This document shows positions 1 to 9,720 of a DNA stretch of 64,000 nucleotides, piece after piece. The notes below the pieces were generated by a model. It had not been told where the DNA came from and ran no database searches. It saw only the letters and a program-made list of their open reading frames with translations. A program made the position numbers and the translations under genes. The first letter of the stretch is position 1, and each line of letters starts with the position of its first letter. The stretch comes from Plantactinospora sp. KBS50 (GTDB lineage Bacteria; Actinomycetota; Actinomycetes; Mycobacteriales; Micromonosporaceae), in NCBI RefSeq assembly GCF_002285795.1, contig NZ_CP022961.1:3910001-3974000 (forward strand), written 5' to 3'.

Positions 1-1318
1 GCACAAACAAGCTGACCCGCTCGCCCCATGTCGGCAACAAGGAGCTTTACGAGCTGCCTGTCGGCACGCTTGTCTATGTGAAGTACGACCGGGGCGAGGT
101 CAGCCAGGTGCACCCGGTGATGATTGGCCGGCTACCCTTCGACAGCTCGCCCGGCGAGTTGCTGCCCGAGAGCCTACGACCGGCGCCGGTCCGCGACCAG
201 CTCTCCTCCGCCGACCGGCTGTTCGGCTGGGTGCCCAGCCATGATGACGACGGGAACGAGGACGACGACGGGGCCAACGACGGGGCCTCGGGTTACCGGG
301 GACGGCTACAGGTCCATTCGATCATTTGCACCACCAAGGACTGGGGGCCGCCGGGCAGCTTTCCCAAGGACGGGGTGACGCTGGCGCCGTTGAGCAGCCC
401 CAAGCCCACCCAGTTCCGCTTCTACGCCTCCCCCGACCGCGAGGGCTCACCGATGCCGCGAAAGGCCGCGAAGGCCACCGGGTACGCCGCCGGCAGTGGT
501 CTGCGGGGCCGCAAGATGTACCGCTGGCGGGAGGAGACCCCCAGCACTGGGAGCCGATTTCCGACCGCGAAGACCCGGCACGGGCGTACCTCGCGATGGA
601 GGACCAGCGGAAGAAGCCCACGCAGCTCTCCCGGCACCGCGGCTGGGTACGCCCCGGCGTGACGTTCGAGGTTGAACTGTTCCTCGACGGCGCCGGCGAG
701 GACGAACTCGGCGCCCTGCTGTGGTTGCTCACCCGCGACGACGCGCCCCTGCGGCTCGGCGCCGGCAAGCCGTACGGCTTCGGCGTCGTGACCGCCGGGG
801 TCGACTGGGACCAGACCAGACTCTGGGACGCGGCCGGGGTGCGGGCCGGCTGGTTGGGGCTGGCCCGGCCCGAGGTTGAAGGCCGCGACCGGCTCATCGG
901 GCTCGCCGAGGCATTCGCCGGCACCGCACATGGCAACGGGATGCTGCGGGAGGCAACCGAGTCGTATCTCGCAGCGGCCCGACCGGTCAGCGAGCCGGTG
1001 CACTACCCGCGCAAAACTCCCCAGCCGCAGGCCGAAAGCTACGAATGGTTCGGCTGGAACGACCAAGCCAGAAACGGGACGGTACTCAACGGTTGGGCGT
1101 TGCCCCACGTGCGTGATCCCGAGCAGCGGCTGCCCTTCGCCGACGATGAAGGTCGGGCTGCGGGGACCGCAGGTGGTGCTGATCAGCGTCGCAGCGGCTC
1201 AGGTAATCCCGGTGCCGGGCGTTCGGGCAAGCGAAAGTCCGTACCTCCGCAGAGTCGCGGCGGGTCCGGCCAGGCATCCGGTCGACCCGGCCGTGGTGGC
1301 AGGGGACGGCCGGGTTAG
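1..1318 (+). CDS. CRISPR-associated RAMP protein (TIGR03986-like), 5'-truncated and frameshifted
   Basis: This gene enters from the left edge without a start codon. It reads in one frame to about 538 and in another from about 543 to the stop at 1318. The first part ends with SGLRGRKMYRWREE-like text, a motif typical of the TIGR03986 RAMP family. The second part carries the glycine-rich loop LRLGAGKPYGFG expected of RAMP ferredoxin folds. The break lies in the C5 run at 538-542; one more C would give a continuous protein (…EETPQHWEPISD…). Proteins of this family accompany type III effector complexes, where Cas7-like subunits bind crRNA. The C-terminal 50 residues are a Gly/Arg/Ser-rich tail. 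cas6 follows 130 bp downstream on the same strand, so a type III module probably extends to the left. Family assignment is by motif recognition; the frameshift is seen directly and may be a sequencing error. Confidence 0.7.
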
Positions 1319-1451
1319 CCGTCCAACCTGAGCCGACTGCCCTCGTTTCTTCATCACGAACATCACTCGCACTCGATCGCCCGCCGGCCGTCTCGGCGGC
1401 GGCGTCCGCTCGTTGCCTTCGAGTGGAGACTCAGGAAACGGAGACCAGGAC

Positions 1452-2141
1452 ATGCGGTTCTACGTGGACGTCGCGGGGCCGGACGCGGCGCTGCCGTGGA
1501 AGCACGTACACGGGGTGGCGCACGCCGTGGTATATGGGCTGCTCGGCGACCAGGCGCCCGACCTCGCCACCGACCTGCACGACCATGGCTGGAACGGCAC
1601 CGGCCTGCGCCCGATCGGCATCACGCCGCCCGCCTTCACCGGTGCCCGGAGGAAGCCCGGCGCGTTCATGATGTCGACCAACGGCCGGATCTGGTTCGGC
1701 TCCCCCGTACCCGAACTGGCCGCGTTGCTGCTGACCGGCGTGACCAGCCGCCGCGAGCTGCGCTGGGGACCGGTCACCCTCACCGTCAAGGGCGCACAGT
1801 TGGAGCCGGTCGGCGGCGCGGAAACGCCGGCCGTCCTGGAAACCCGCACGCCCATCCTGATCAAGGCCGAGGGCGATCGGTACCTGCTGCCCGAGGACGA
1901 CGGGTATACCGAAAGGCTGCTGGCCAACATCCGGCGCAAGGCCAAAGCGCTCGGGGTGCCCGGCGACGCCGACCTTGAGGTGCTGGACGCCGGCAAGCGC
2001 CGCCGGTACGACGTGTGCGGCGGCATCCGGATCGGAGCGACCGCGAAGATCCGCCTGCACGCCGACCCCCGCCTTGTCGACGCGCTTCGCGAGTGGGGCC
2101 TCGGACTGGCCACCATCGAGGGTTTCGGCTGGGTCCGCTGA
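1452..2141 (+). CDS. cas6: CRISPR pre-crRNA endoribonuclease Cas6
   Basis: A 229-residue protein. The start at MRFYVDV was chosen because it opens the first beta strand of the fold and follows a purine-rich stretch (ggaaacggagacc); an upstream TTG in frame at 1413 adds only unlike residues. Family knowledge: Cas6 cuts within each repeat of the precursor transcript and leaves an 8-nt repeat-derived handle on the 5' end of the crRNA. Visible support is a His pair near residues 18-20 (WKHVH), candidates for the catalytic histidine, and the C-terminal Gly-rich loop ATIEGFGWV diagnostic of Cas6. It lies 40 bp upstream of the leader of array 1. It is the only Cas6 near the three type I-B/III-like arrays (the I-B operon has none), so it probably serves both I-B and any type III effector. 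Confidence 0.88.
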   Translation: MRFYVDVAGPDAALPWKHVHGVAHAVVYGLLGDQAPDLATDLHDHGWNGTGLRPIGITPPAFTGARRKPGAFMMSTNGRIWFGSPVPELAALLLTGVTSRRELRWGPVTLTVKGAQLEPVGGAETPAVLETRTPILIKAEGDRYLLPEDDGYTERLLANIRRKAKALGVPGDADLEVLDAGKRRRYDVCGGIRIGATAKIRLHADPRLVDALREWGLGLATIEGFGWVR

Positions 2142-2180
2142 ACACGACCGGCCGGCTCGCGCACCGCTCCCGGCCCGACG

Positions 2181-2275
2181 CTCTGACCAGCACAAATGCA
2201 CGACCGGCGGTCCGCTGCAAAATCGACCCCAACCGAGCCCCAAAAGACGGCCCTGACCTGCGACTTAAGGTTCGG
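2181..2275 (+). promoter_or_regulatory. Leader of CRISPR array 1
   Basis: These 95 bp directly before the first repeat are nearly identical to the 95 bp before arrays 2 (10959-11053) and 3 (12757-12851), with only a handful of substitutions and no indels. The block begins ctctgaccagcacaaatgc and ends cgacttaaggttcgg. Conservation stops abruptly at its left edge and at the first repeat, as expected for a leader that carries the array promoter and the integration signal read by Cas1-Cas2. Confidence 0.9.
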
Positions 2276-3291
2276 GTCACCCATCACCCCTGGAGGGATC
2301 GCAACGTGGGGCGCTGCTGTGCGGGACCTGCCACGTAACGGTCGCCCATCACCCCTGGAGGGATCGCAACTCGTCACGGTGTGGCGCTGGCAGATCAGCT
2401 GGTGCGTCGCCCATCACCCCTGGAGGGATCGCAACATGCCGTCCCGCCGGCGGCCCGGCCGCTCGGGAGGTCGCCCATCACCCCTGGAGGGATCGCAACC
2501 CGGCCTGGGCGCGGCGTTGAAGCATGCGCACCGAGTCGCCCATCACCCTGGAGGGATCGCAACACCAGGCTGGGCGCCCAGCCTGGGGCGACGGGGTCGC
2601 CCATCACCCCTGGAGGGATCGCAACTTGATCAGTTCCGCCGCCCACAGGTATGTGTCGATTGTCGCCCATCACCCCTGGAGGGATCGCAACAGCCGCGCC
2701 CAGACTCCCGAGTAGATGACCTCGGGAGTCGCCCATCACCCCTGGAGGGATCGCAACTCTCGCTCATGGCTGCGCTCCGTCAGATGGTGGTGGTCGCCCA
2801 TCACCCCTGGAGGGATCGCAACTGCGTCTTCTCAATCTGGATTGCCGCCCGCAGGCGGTCGCCCATCACCCCTGGAGGGATCGCAACATGACCTCCGCCG
2901 CTCGGGCCTCCGGCCCGCCGGCGATGTCGCCCATCACCCCTGGAGGGATCGCAACGGGTCCGGGTGTCGGGCACCCCACCGGACAGGACCCGCCAGTCGC
3001 CCATCACCCCTGGAGGGATCGCAACAGAATCCTGCGTAGCTGGCCGGCCACCTCAGGCGTCGCCCATCACCCCTGGAGGGATCGCAACCCTCAGCCCAGC
3101 CGCGCTTGGTGAGCTTGGCGCCGAGTCGCCCATCACCCCTGGAGGGATCGCAACGCCGGGTGCGGTGGATCTGCCTGGACACCCGGTCCCAGTCGCCCAT
3201 CACCCCTGGAGGGATCGCAACGGGTACCTCCCGATCGGGGCTCCGGTCTGCGTTGGCGCGCGTCGCCCATCACCCCTGGAGGGATCGCAAC
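2276..3291 (+). CRISPR. CRISPR array 1, 16 repeats, 15 spacers
   Basis: Repeats of 30 bp (GTCGCCCATC…GGGATCGCAAC) start at 2276, 2341, 2406, 2470, 2535, 2596, 2662, 2728, 2793, 2858, 2926, 2996, 3059, 3125, 3192 and 3262, separated by spacers of 32-40 bp. The first, leader-proximal repeat reads GTCAC instead of GTCGC at its start. The fifth (2535-2563) lacks one C of the C4 run and is 29 bp. The last repeat is intact. Transcription is inferred left to right because the leader lies on the left; the repeat end ATCGCAAC would be the 5' crRNA handle. Spacer 5 (2564-2595) holds a 22-nt perfect palindrome and spacer 7 (2692-2727) a 10-bp perfect inverted repeat. Confidence 0.98.
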
Positions 3292-3457
3292 ACGGTCTGC
3301 CCGATGAGCTGTAGTTCCTGATGGGACGGGTGGGCACGCACGCATCGGCATCAACAGTGGACGGTCGCCGGCAAGGTCGTGGATTCGAAGCCGTGTCGTC
3401 GGTGTCGACCGCTCGTTTGCCAGTCCGGTGACCACAACGTGAAGGGAGGTCGGGTCC

Positions 3458-4861
3458 ATGGGGTTGTCCACGACCGTGGCCCCTCCGGCGCTGGCGCTGA
3501 CGGCGCATCCCCTGCAACGGTGCGGCGCCTGGGCGGTTGCCGTCCTCGCTGGCCGCGACGAGCCTGGCGAGCTCACCCCGGACGACCTGGACACGGTCGC
3601 GGGCCGGCTGGTCGACGACGTGGTGACCGCGTCCACCAAGCCGAAGAAGCCGGAGCCGGACTGGTGGAAGGTGCTGTTCGCGCTCTACCCGAACGCCAAG
3701 CCGACCCACGCGAAGCGTAGCCGCGATCCGGACACGCTCCGGCCGGCGGTGGTGGCGCTGTTCGCCGCAGATCAGCCGGGACCGACCGCGCTGCCCTGCG
3801 CGTTCTGCTCGGCACCGGCGACCGTGCTGTGGGCCAAGTCCCATCTGCCGATGTTCGACACGCCGCACGCGGTGAACAATCTGCCGCCGGGCACGGCGGG
3901 CTGGCCGGTGTGCCGGGGCTGCCGGATCGCGCTCTGGGCGCTGCCGTACGGCGCCTGGCTGACGGCCGGCTCGGCGACCGTGCTGATGTGCGCGAACCCG
4001 GCCGTGGAGCGGCGTTTCGTCGACCGCAACGTCACCCGCGCCCGCCGTATCCAGCAGGTGGGCTTCACCGGCGTACCCGTCGACGCCGGCGCCGAGGCGG
4101 TGGCCCTGGCCGCGTTGCGGGCGCACGCCGCCGACGCCCCGGCCGACGCGGTGCTGTGGTCGTTCAAGAACGACAACAAGTCGCCGTGGCTGAAGGTGAG
4201 CGCGACCCGCCAGGCCATCGCCCGGCTGCTTGTGCGGATCGAGTCCGACCGGGCGACCCGCCGCGGTTGGCGCCGGCTGCGTCGCGCGCTGGCCGGTCGG
4301 AACCGGGACCGTCGCGGCCACGCCGCCATCGCCCGGACGCTCTTCGCGGGCGAGCCCGGTCCGGTGGACCGGCTGCTGCGCGCACTGCAGCACGAGTTCA
4401 CCGACCCACCGAACGATCCTGCCACCACCGACGGGTGGCGGCGGCTGGCCCGCGCCTATCAGGAGGAGATGTACGGCATGGACGTCGAGCGGCTCGCACC
4501 GGCCCGCCGGCTGGTCGCGGCCTGGATCATGGCCGAGCGTAACCCGCGCGGCCGGTTCAACGAGTACGCGAAGGTCGCCGGGAAGGGCTACGACCTGCAC
4601 AGGCTGCTGATGGAGGCCGGCGCCCGGCTCCTTCGGGACGGCGGCCAGCCGCCCGACATCAGCGGGGTGGCGCCGGCGCTGCTGTCCGGCGGCCCGGACA
4701 GCTGGCGGTGGCGGGCGCAGTTGTTCTTCGAGGTGGTGGCCGACCTGGTCGAGGCCAGGGCGGCGATCGGCCGCAAGCCCGACGAACCCGACGGGGACGA
4801 GGACGAGGACGACGCCACGATCCGGTTCGACCCCAACGAGATGGAAGAGGAGTACGCCTGA
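3458..4861 (+). CDS. cas8b: Type I-B Cascade large subunit Cas8b (Cst1-like)
   Basis: A 467-residue protein that starts at ATG 3458, 8 nt after a strong GGGAGGT ribosome site. Role from family knowledge: the large subunit of the I-B surveillance complex recognises the PAM and recruits Cas3. The sequence has two Cys pairs, CAFC near residue 114 and CRGC near residue 152, the zinc-ribbon arrangement of the Cst1/Cas8b1 family. It also has the conserved context PVCRGCRIALWALPYG and an acidic C-terminus (DGDEDEDD). The stop overlaps the cas7 start by one base, so it heads a tightly coupled seven-gene operon. Identification rests on the zinc motifs plus position before cas7-cas5-cas3-cas4-cas1-cas2; the exact Cas8 subfamily is less certain. 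Confidence 0.85.
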   Translation: MGLSTTVAPPALALTAHPLQRCGAWAVAVLAGRDEPGELTPDDLDTVAGRLVDDVVTASTKPKKPEPDWWKVLFALYPNAKPTHAKRSRDPDTLRPAVVALFAADQPGPTALPCAFCSAPATVLWAKSHLPMFDTPHAVNNLPPGTAGWPVCRGCRIALWALPYGAWLTAGSATVLMCANPAVERRFVDRNVTRARRIQQVGFTGVPVDAGAEAVALAALRAHAADAPADAVLWSFKNDNKSPWLKVSATRQAIARLLVRIESDRATRRGWRRLRRALAGRNRDRRGHAAIARTLFAGEPGPVDRLLRALQHEFTDPPNDPATTDGWRRLARAYQEEMYGMDVERLAPARRLVAAWIMAERNPRGRFNEYAKVAGKGYDLHRLLMEAGARLLRDGGQPPDISGVAPALLSGGPDSWRWRAQLFFEVVADLVEARAAIGRKPDEPDGDEDEDDATIRFDPNEMEEEYA

Positions 4862-5922
4862 TGGCCTACCTGGCCGGCAAGCTCGTGCTCGCGGTGACCG
4901 CGGGCGCCCCGAACAACGGTCGCGGCGAGGCGACGACCGGCCGGGTCAAGCAGACCCGGATCCGGCAGCACATCTACCCATACGTCTCGGCGCAGGCCGC
5001 CCGACGCTGGCTGCGGGACACCATGACCGAGCAGGGCGCGGTGCCCTCCCCCACCGAGCGGGTCGGCAGGAAGCAGAGCAAGGCGCAGAAGGCGACCACC
5101 GAGGCCGACCCGCTCCGGTACGTCGACGACGACCTGTTCGGTTTCATGAAGGCCACCGCAAAGTCGGAGGACGCCGACACCACGTTGCGGGACAGCCCGT
5201 TCATGATCGGCACCCTGCTCTCGGTGGAGCCGGCCCGGCCGACCGAGGACTTCGGGGTGATGGCGCGCGGCATCGACGACCCGGTGCTGCACGCGCACGA
5301 GTTCTACACGGCCGACCTGGCCGCGCCGTTCCTGATCGACCTGCCGCGCATCGGCACCTTCACGACGCCCAACGAGCGGGGCGCGGGAAAGGCCAACTAC
5401 CTGACCCGGGAGGCGGCGCTGGCGGTGGCCGAGGCGGTCAACGCGGGCGCGGAGACCGTACTGTTCCGCGGCCAGCCGGCCGTGCGGCTGCCGCTTCAGA
5501 CCCGGCGCGAGCGCGCCGCCCTGCTGCTGGAGGCGCTTTCCGAACTCTCCGGCGGCGCCAAGAAGGGGCTGCACTACGGCGATCGGACGCCGACCCTGCT
5601 GATGCTGCTGGCCATGGAGGGCGGGGTGAACCCGCTGGAGTTCGCCGTCGGCGGCGCCGACGACGGCTCGGGGCTCCAGGTACGCGGCGACGTGCTGCGC
5701 GCCGAACTGGAGGCGTGGGACGGTCGGTGGCAGCCGCCGGTCCGGGTCGGCTGGCGGCCCGGCTTCCGGGACGTCGAGCGCAAGCAGTTCGAGGCGGACG
5801 TGGCCGGGGAGATCGACGCCGGCACCGTCACCGTGCAGCATCCCCGCACGATGCTGCGCACGCTGGCGGCGGAGCTGCGGGCCGGGGTCCACGACGCCTG
5901 GTTCGACGACCCGGCACGATGA
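4861..5922 (+). CDS. cas7: Type I-B Cascade backbone subunit Cas7 (Cst2/DevR family)
   Basis: A 353-residue protein. The start is ATG at 4861, sharing one base with the cas8b stop. Cas7 polymerises along the crRNA spacer and forms the spine of Cascade. DevR/Cst2-type features are visible: an N-terminal GKLVLAVTAGAPNNGRGE with the conserved NN-G loop, RQHIYPYVSAQAARRWLRD, and a central HAHEFYTADLAAPF region followed by an ANYLTREAA helix. The gene overlaps cas5 by the four bases ATGA, implying translational coupling and fixed stoichiometry. Family length is usually 300-350 residues, so it is complete. Confidence 0.9.
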   Translation: MAYLAGKLVLAVTAGAPNNGRGEATTGRVKQTRIRQHIYPYVSAQAARRWLRDTMTEQGAVPSPTERVGRKQSKAQKATTEADPLRYVDDDLFGFMKATAKSEDADTTLRDSPFMIGTLLSVEPARPTEDFGVMARGIDDPVLHAHEFYTADLAAPFLIDLPRIGTFTTPNERGAGKANYLTREAALAVAEAVNAGAETVLFRGQPAVRLPLQTRRERAALLLEALSELSGGAKKGLHYGDRTPTLLMLLAMEGGVNPLEFAVGGADDGSGLQVRGDVLRAELEAWDGRWQPPVRVGWRPGFRDVERKQFEADVAGEIDAGTVTVQHPRTMLRTLAAELRAGVHDAWFDDPAR

Positions 5923-6698
5923 CAGCCAGACCGATGACGACCGGAGCGGTGACAAGCGGCGCGACCGGCACGATGCCGTCCGGCACGACCACCACGGGAC
6001 CACCGGGCGGAGGCGGCCCTGTCGAGGCGACCCGGATCGAGCTTTTCGCCCCGGTGGCGTCGTTCCGGGACCCGATGTTTCCCGGGTTGACCCGGTGCCT
6101 GCCGGTGCCACCGTCGTCGGCGTTGCGCGGCATGCTGGCCGCCGCGACCGGTGCGGCGGCGGAGCCGGTGCCGCTCGGCTACAGCGCCCGCGCCGCCGGT
6201 ACGGGCGTGGACGCCGAGACGTACCACCCGATCGCCGCCGACGGCGCCAACCCGGCGGTCGCGGGACGGGTCCGCGCGGTCAAGGGTGGAACGACCGTCA
6301 AGGACCGGCCGTTCCTGGCCCACCTGAGTGTGACACTGTGGATTCCCGAGCCGGACGGCACCCGGATCGCGGCGGCGTTGCGCCGCCCGGTCTGGGGGCT
6401 GCGGCTCGGCCGTTCCCAGGATCTGGTGTACGTCCGGTCGGTCAGCCCGGTGTTGCTGCGGCCGGCCGACGTCGCGGTGGTGGGGCACGCGCTGGCGCCA
6501 CCGGGCGGGCACGACGCCGGTGCCGCGGTCACGGTACGGCTCGCCGAGTGGATCGCCGCGGACCGGCTGACCACCCGCTACGGCGACTACCTGTGGTGCG
6601 CCGAACCGGCCGGCCGGCTCCCGGTGCGACACGCCCTCCGCGACGGTGACCGCGCGGTGTGGTTGCGGCCCGCACCCGCCGGGCCGGGCCAACGGTGA
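5919..6698 (+). CDS. cas5: Type I-B Cascade subunit Cas5
   Basis: A 259-residue protein that starts at the ATG of the ATGA overlap with cas7. Cas5 caps the 5' handle of the crRNA in Cascade. After a low-complexity Thr/Gly lead of about 35 residues comes the RAMP-fold start ATRIELFAPVASFRDPMFPG and the PPSSALRGMLAA helix (PPxSxLxGLL pattern of Cas5). The glycine-rich element VWGLRLGRSQDLVYVRSV follows. The Thr/Gly-rich N-terminus is unusual, and an internal Met near residue 19 could be the true start. The 3' end overlaps cas3 by GTGA. Confidence 0.87.
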   Translation: MTARPMTTGAVTSGATGTMPSGTTTTGPPGGGGPVEATRIELFAPVASFRDPMFPGLTRCLPVPPSSALRGMLAAATGAAAEPVPLGYSARAAGTGVDAETYHPIAADGANPAVAGRVRAVKGGTTVKDRPFLAHLSVTLWIPEPDGTRIAAALRRPVWGLRLGRSQDLVYVRSVSPVLLRPADVAVVGHALAPPGGHDAGAAVTVRLAEWIAADRLTTRYGDYLWCAEPAGRLPVRHALRDGDRAVWLRPAPAGPGQR

Positions 6699-9175
6699 AC
6701 GGCCCGCATCCGGCCGCTGCTGGCCTGGCGGCCGGCCCGGCGCAGAATCCGGCGCAGGATCGGATCCTGGACGAGGTGTGGGCCAAGTCCGTCGACCGGA
6801 GCGGCCGGACCGGCCGGGTGGGGCGCGCCGAACGGCTCACCGAGCACAGCCGTGCCACCTGGGTCGCGGCCGGCACGATCGCGGACCGGATCGGGTCCGC
6901 GGGCGTGCTCGCCGGTTGGTCCTCGTTCTGGCCGCTGGTGACGCTGGCCGCGCTGCTGCACGACGCGGGGAAGGTCGCCGAGGGATTCCAGCGGCAGGTC
7001 AAGCTGCGCGGGCACCGCTGGGGTGAGCGCCACGAGGTGCTGTCGCTGGCGTACGTCGAACTGCTCGCCGGCGGGCTGCCACCGGCCGACCTGGCGCTGC
7101 TGCTGGCCGGGGTCGGGCTGCACCACCGGTGCCTGCGCTCGGAGAGCGGCAGCGGCGCGCTGCGCGACCTGTACCCGGAGTCGGCGGCGTGGGAGCGCAT
7201 CTTCGGCTACCACCCCGACCCGCCGCCCGGACAACCCAACGGTCAGGTGCCGGCGCCGCGGCACCGCGCGCTTCTTGCCTGGTACGCCGGACAGCTCGGC
7301 CTGGCCGTGCCGCAGGATGGGCAGCGGCGGCTGTGGCAGCGCGCCCGGGACCAGTTCGCGCGGCTGCGCGTCGCGTGGGACGCTCCGGTCGACCCGGAAC
7401 GCGGGCTGGTAGCCGTCCTGTTCCAGGGGGCGGTGACCCTGGCCGACCATTCGGCCTCGGCGCACGTACCGTTGCAGACCCATCTGCCGCTGCGGCCGGA
7501 CTACCTGGCCGGTTTCGGCCGCCGGCCCTACCCGCACCAGGAGCGGGCCGCCGCCACCGACGGGCATCTGGTCCTGGTCGCCCCCACCGGCTCGGGCAAG
7601 ACCGAAGCCGGGCTCGGCTGGGCGGCCCGGCAACTGCCCGCCATGCCCGGACGGCCCCGGGTGGTCTGGGTGCTGCCGTACCGGGCGTCGATCGACGCCG
7701 CCGCCACCCGCTTCGCCCAGGACCTCCGGCCGGCGCCCGGCCAGGCCGGTGCGCCCGGCGGTGCCAGCGCCGAGGCCGAGGCCGAGGCCGGAGCCGACAT
7801 CGGGGTGCTGCACGGCTCGGCGGCGCTGTCCGTGCTCGCCGACGCGACCGAGGACGACTGCGTACCCACCGCCGCCGACGCCCGCGGGGCCGGCGCCCGC
7901 GCCGGGGCGATGCGGCTGTTCGCCCAGCGGTTCCGGGTGGCCACCGTGTACCAACTGCTGATCGGGGCGGTCGCCGGCCCCCGGTACGCCAGCGTGCTGC
8001 TGGAACAGGCGAACAGCCTGATCGTCCTGGACGAGCTGCACGCGTACGATCCGCAGACCTTCGGCCGGATCTGCGCCGCGATGCGGTTGTGGGAGGAGTT
8101 GGGCAGCCGCGTCGCCGTGGTGTCCGCGACCCTCGCGCCGCCGATGGTGGAGCTGATCCGGGAGACGTTGCGGCACCCCGTGAGCGTGCACCGCGCAGCC
8201 GCCGGGACCGCACCCGACCGGCACCGGCTCGTGCTCGACGAGCGGCCGCTCACCGACCCGTCGAGCCTGGCCGTCATCCGGGAATGGCTCGCCGACGGGT
8301 ACAGCGTGCTGCTGGTGGCCAACACCGTCGCCACCGCCCAGGAGCTATACCGCGTACTGGCACCGGAGGTCGACCCGGCGGACCCGGACGCGACGCTGCT
8401 GCTGCACTCCCGGTTCCGCGCCCGCGACCGGGCCGCGATCGAACGGCGGCTGCTCGCCCGGCACGGCGAACGCCGCCCCGGGCAGTCGGCCCGGCGCGGC
8501 GGCCTGGTGGTGGCCACCCAGGCGGTGGAGGTGTCGCTGCGGCTGGACTTCGACCGCGGTGCCACCGAACTCGCCCCGATCGAGGCGGTGGCCCAGCGGG
8601 CCGGCCGGGTCAACCGGCTCGGCCACCATCCCGAGGGCGCGGTGCCGTACCGGGTGCACCGCGGCGAGCGGCCCCACCCGTACCCGCCGGATGCCCTGGA
8701 CGCGGCGTGGTCGGCGCTGAACGACGCGCCCGGACCGGTGATGTCCGAGCAGACCGTCGACCACTGGCTGACGCTGGCGTACCGGACCGACTGGGGCCGA
8801 CGCTGGGCCGAGCAGGCGCGACACAGCCGGGACGCCTTCGGGGAAACGTTCCTGACCTTCACCGAACCGTTCACCGACCGCACCGAGTTCCTCGACGGGC
8901 TCCGCGAGTCCTTCGACACCGTCGAGGTGCTCCTCGAAGCCGACCGGCAGGAGTACGCGCGTCTCACCGCCGGACCCGACGGCCATGCGCTGCTCGGCGC
9001 GGGTCTGCTCATCCCGATCAGCTACCGGCAGTGGCACACGCTCGACCGGACCGGCACCATCGGGCGCGGCATTCCCGTCGTCGACGCGCCCTACAGCCCC
9101 GAGCATGGTCTCGACCCGGACGGCACCCATCGAACGACCACACCCCTGCCGAGCGCCGAGGACACCGTGCTGTGA
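6695..9175 (+). CDS. cas3: Cas3 helicase-nuclease with N-terminal HD domain (type I-B)
   Basis: An 826-residue protein. GTG at 6695 is chosen because it forms a GTGA overlap with the cas5 stop. Cas3 is recruited to target-bound Cascade, nicks and processively degrades DNA. The HD nuclease is N-terminal, with LLHDAGK near residue 89 and a downstream WGERHEV histidine. The SF2 helicase follows: Walker A APTGSGKTE near residue 296, DELHAYD near 446 (a DELH variant of DEAH), SATLAPP motif III, and motif VI QRAGRVNRLG. All catalytic motifs appear intact in one frame, unlike the I-E cas3 in this window. The 3' end overlaps cas4 by GTGA. Confidence 0.95.
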   Translation: MNGPHPAAAGLAAGPAQNPAQDRILDEVWAKSVDRSGRTGRVGRAERLTEHSRATWVAAGTIADRIGSAGVLAGWSSFWPLVTLAALLHDAGKVAEGFQRQVKLRGHRWGERHEVLSLAYVELLAGGLPPADLALLLAGVGLHHRCLRSESGSGALRDLYPESAAWERIFGYHPDPPPGQPNGQVPAPRHRALLAWYAGQLGLAVPQDGQRRLWQRARDQFARLRVAWDAPVDPERGLVAVLFQGAVTLADHSASAHVPLQTHLPLRPDYLAGFGRRPYPHQERAAATDGHLVLVAPTGSGKTEAGLGWAARQLPAMPGRPRVVWVLPYRASIDAAATRFAQDLRPAPGQAGAPGGASAEAEAEAGADIGVLHGSAALSVLADATEDDCVPTAADARGAGARAGAMRLFAQRFRVATVYQLLIGAVAGPRYASVLLEQANSLIVLDELHAYDPQTFGRICAAMRLWEELGSRVAVVSATLAPPMVELIRETLRHPVSVHRAAAGTAPDRHRLVLDERPLTDPSSLAVIREWLADGYSVLLVANTVATAQELYRVLAPEVDPADPDATLLLHSRFRARDRAAIERRLLARHGERRPGQSARRGGLVVATQAVEVSLRLDFDRGATELAPIEAVAQRAGRVNRLGHHPEGAVPYRVHRGERPHPYPPDALDAAWSALNDAPGPVMSEQTVDHWLTLAYRTDWGRRWAEQARHSRDAFGETFLTFTEPFTDRTEFLDGLRESFDTVEVLLEADRQEYARLTAGPDGHALLGAGLLIPISYRQWHTLDRTGTIGRGIPVVDAPYSPEHGLDPDGTHRTTTPLPSAEDTVL

Positions 9176-9720
9176 AACCGCACCCGGACGCCGCCGCGAA
9201 TCCGCCTCCCGACCCCGACGACGTCGACGACGACGGCATCGGCGGCGTGCACATCAAGTATCTGCTGCACTGCCCCCGGCAACTGTGGCTGTACAGCCAC
9301 GGCTACCGGCCCGAGGCGCGCAACGAGGCCGTCGCCTTCGGCGAGGTCGTCGACGACACGACGTACCGCCGGCACCATGACATCGACCTGGGCGCCGCGA
9401 AAATCGACTGGGTGACCCGCGGTGCGGTCGTACACGAGACAAAATCGTCCCGGCAGCCGTCGCCGCAGCACGAGGCGCAGGTCCGGCACTACTGCCTGCT
9501 GCTGGCCCGGCGCGGCGTCAACGTCCGGGGCGGTGTCGTGCACTACCCGCTGATCCGGCGTACCACCAGGGTCGCCTGGGACGACACGGCCCGGCGGGCG
9601 GCGGAGACGGCCGAGGCCCAGGCCCGGCAGGTCAGCGCCGCCGCCACACCGCCACCGCGGCTGCCGCGCGCAAGCTGCCGCGGCTGCTCCTACCGCGACT
9701 ACTGTTGGGGAGACTCGTGA
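9172..9720 (+). CDS. cas4: Cas4 exonuclease, Fe-S cluster protein
   Basis: A 182-residue protein starting at GTG 9172 inside the cas3 stop overlap. Cas4 trims prespacers and helps select PAM-adjacent ends for Cas1-Cas2. Four cluster-binding cysteines are present at residues 34 (HCPRQLWLY), 169, 172 and 178 (CRGCSYRDYC). The PD-(D/E)XK-type core is seen as AVVHETKSSR followed by QVRHYCLLLARRG. The N-terminal 25 residues are Pro/Asp-rich and probably disordered. It overlaps cas1 by GTGA. Typical length is about 180-200 residues, so the gene is complete. Confidence 0.94.
   Translation: MKPHPDAAANPPPDPDDVDDDGIGGVHIKYLLHCPRQLWLYSHGYRPEARNEAVAFGEVVDDTTYRRHHDIDLGAAKIDWVTRGAVVHETKSSRQPSPQHEAQVRHYCLLLARRGVNVRGGVVHYPLIRRTTRVAWDDTARRAAETAEAQARQVSAAATPPPRLPRASCRGCSYRDYCWGDS

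Noticed and set aside
2196-3321. Open frames through array 1 on both strands with recurring text such as SPLEGSQ and PITPGGIAT
   Set aside because: These are translations of the CRISPR repeat itself. The same artefact occurs in arrays 2 and 3.
7129-9171. Long frame overlapping cas3 before the cas4 start
   Set aside because: It lies in a different frame from the clear Cas3 protein. Only the part after 9172 has Cas4 motifs.
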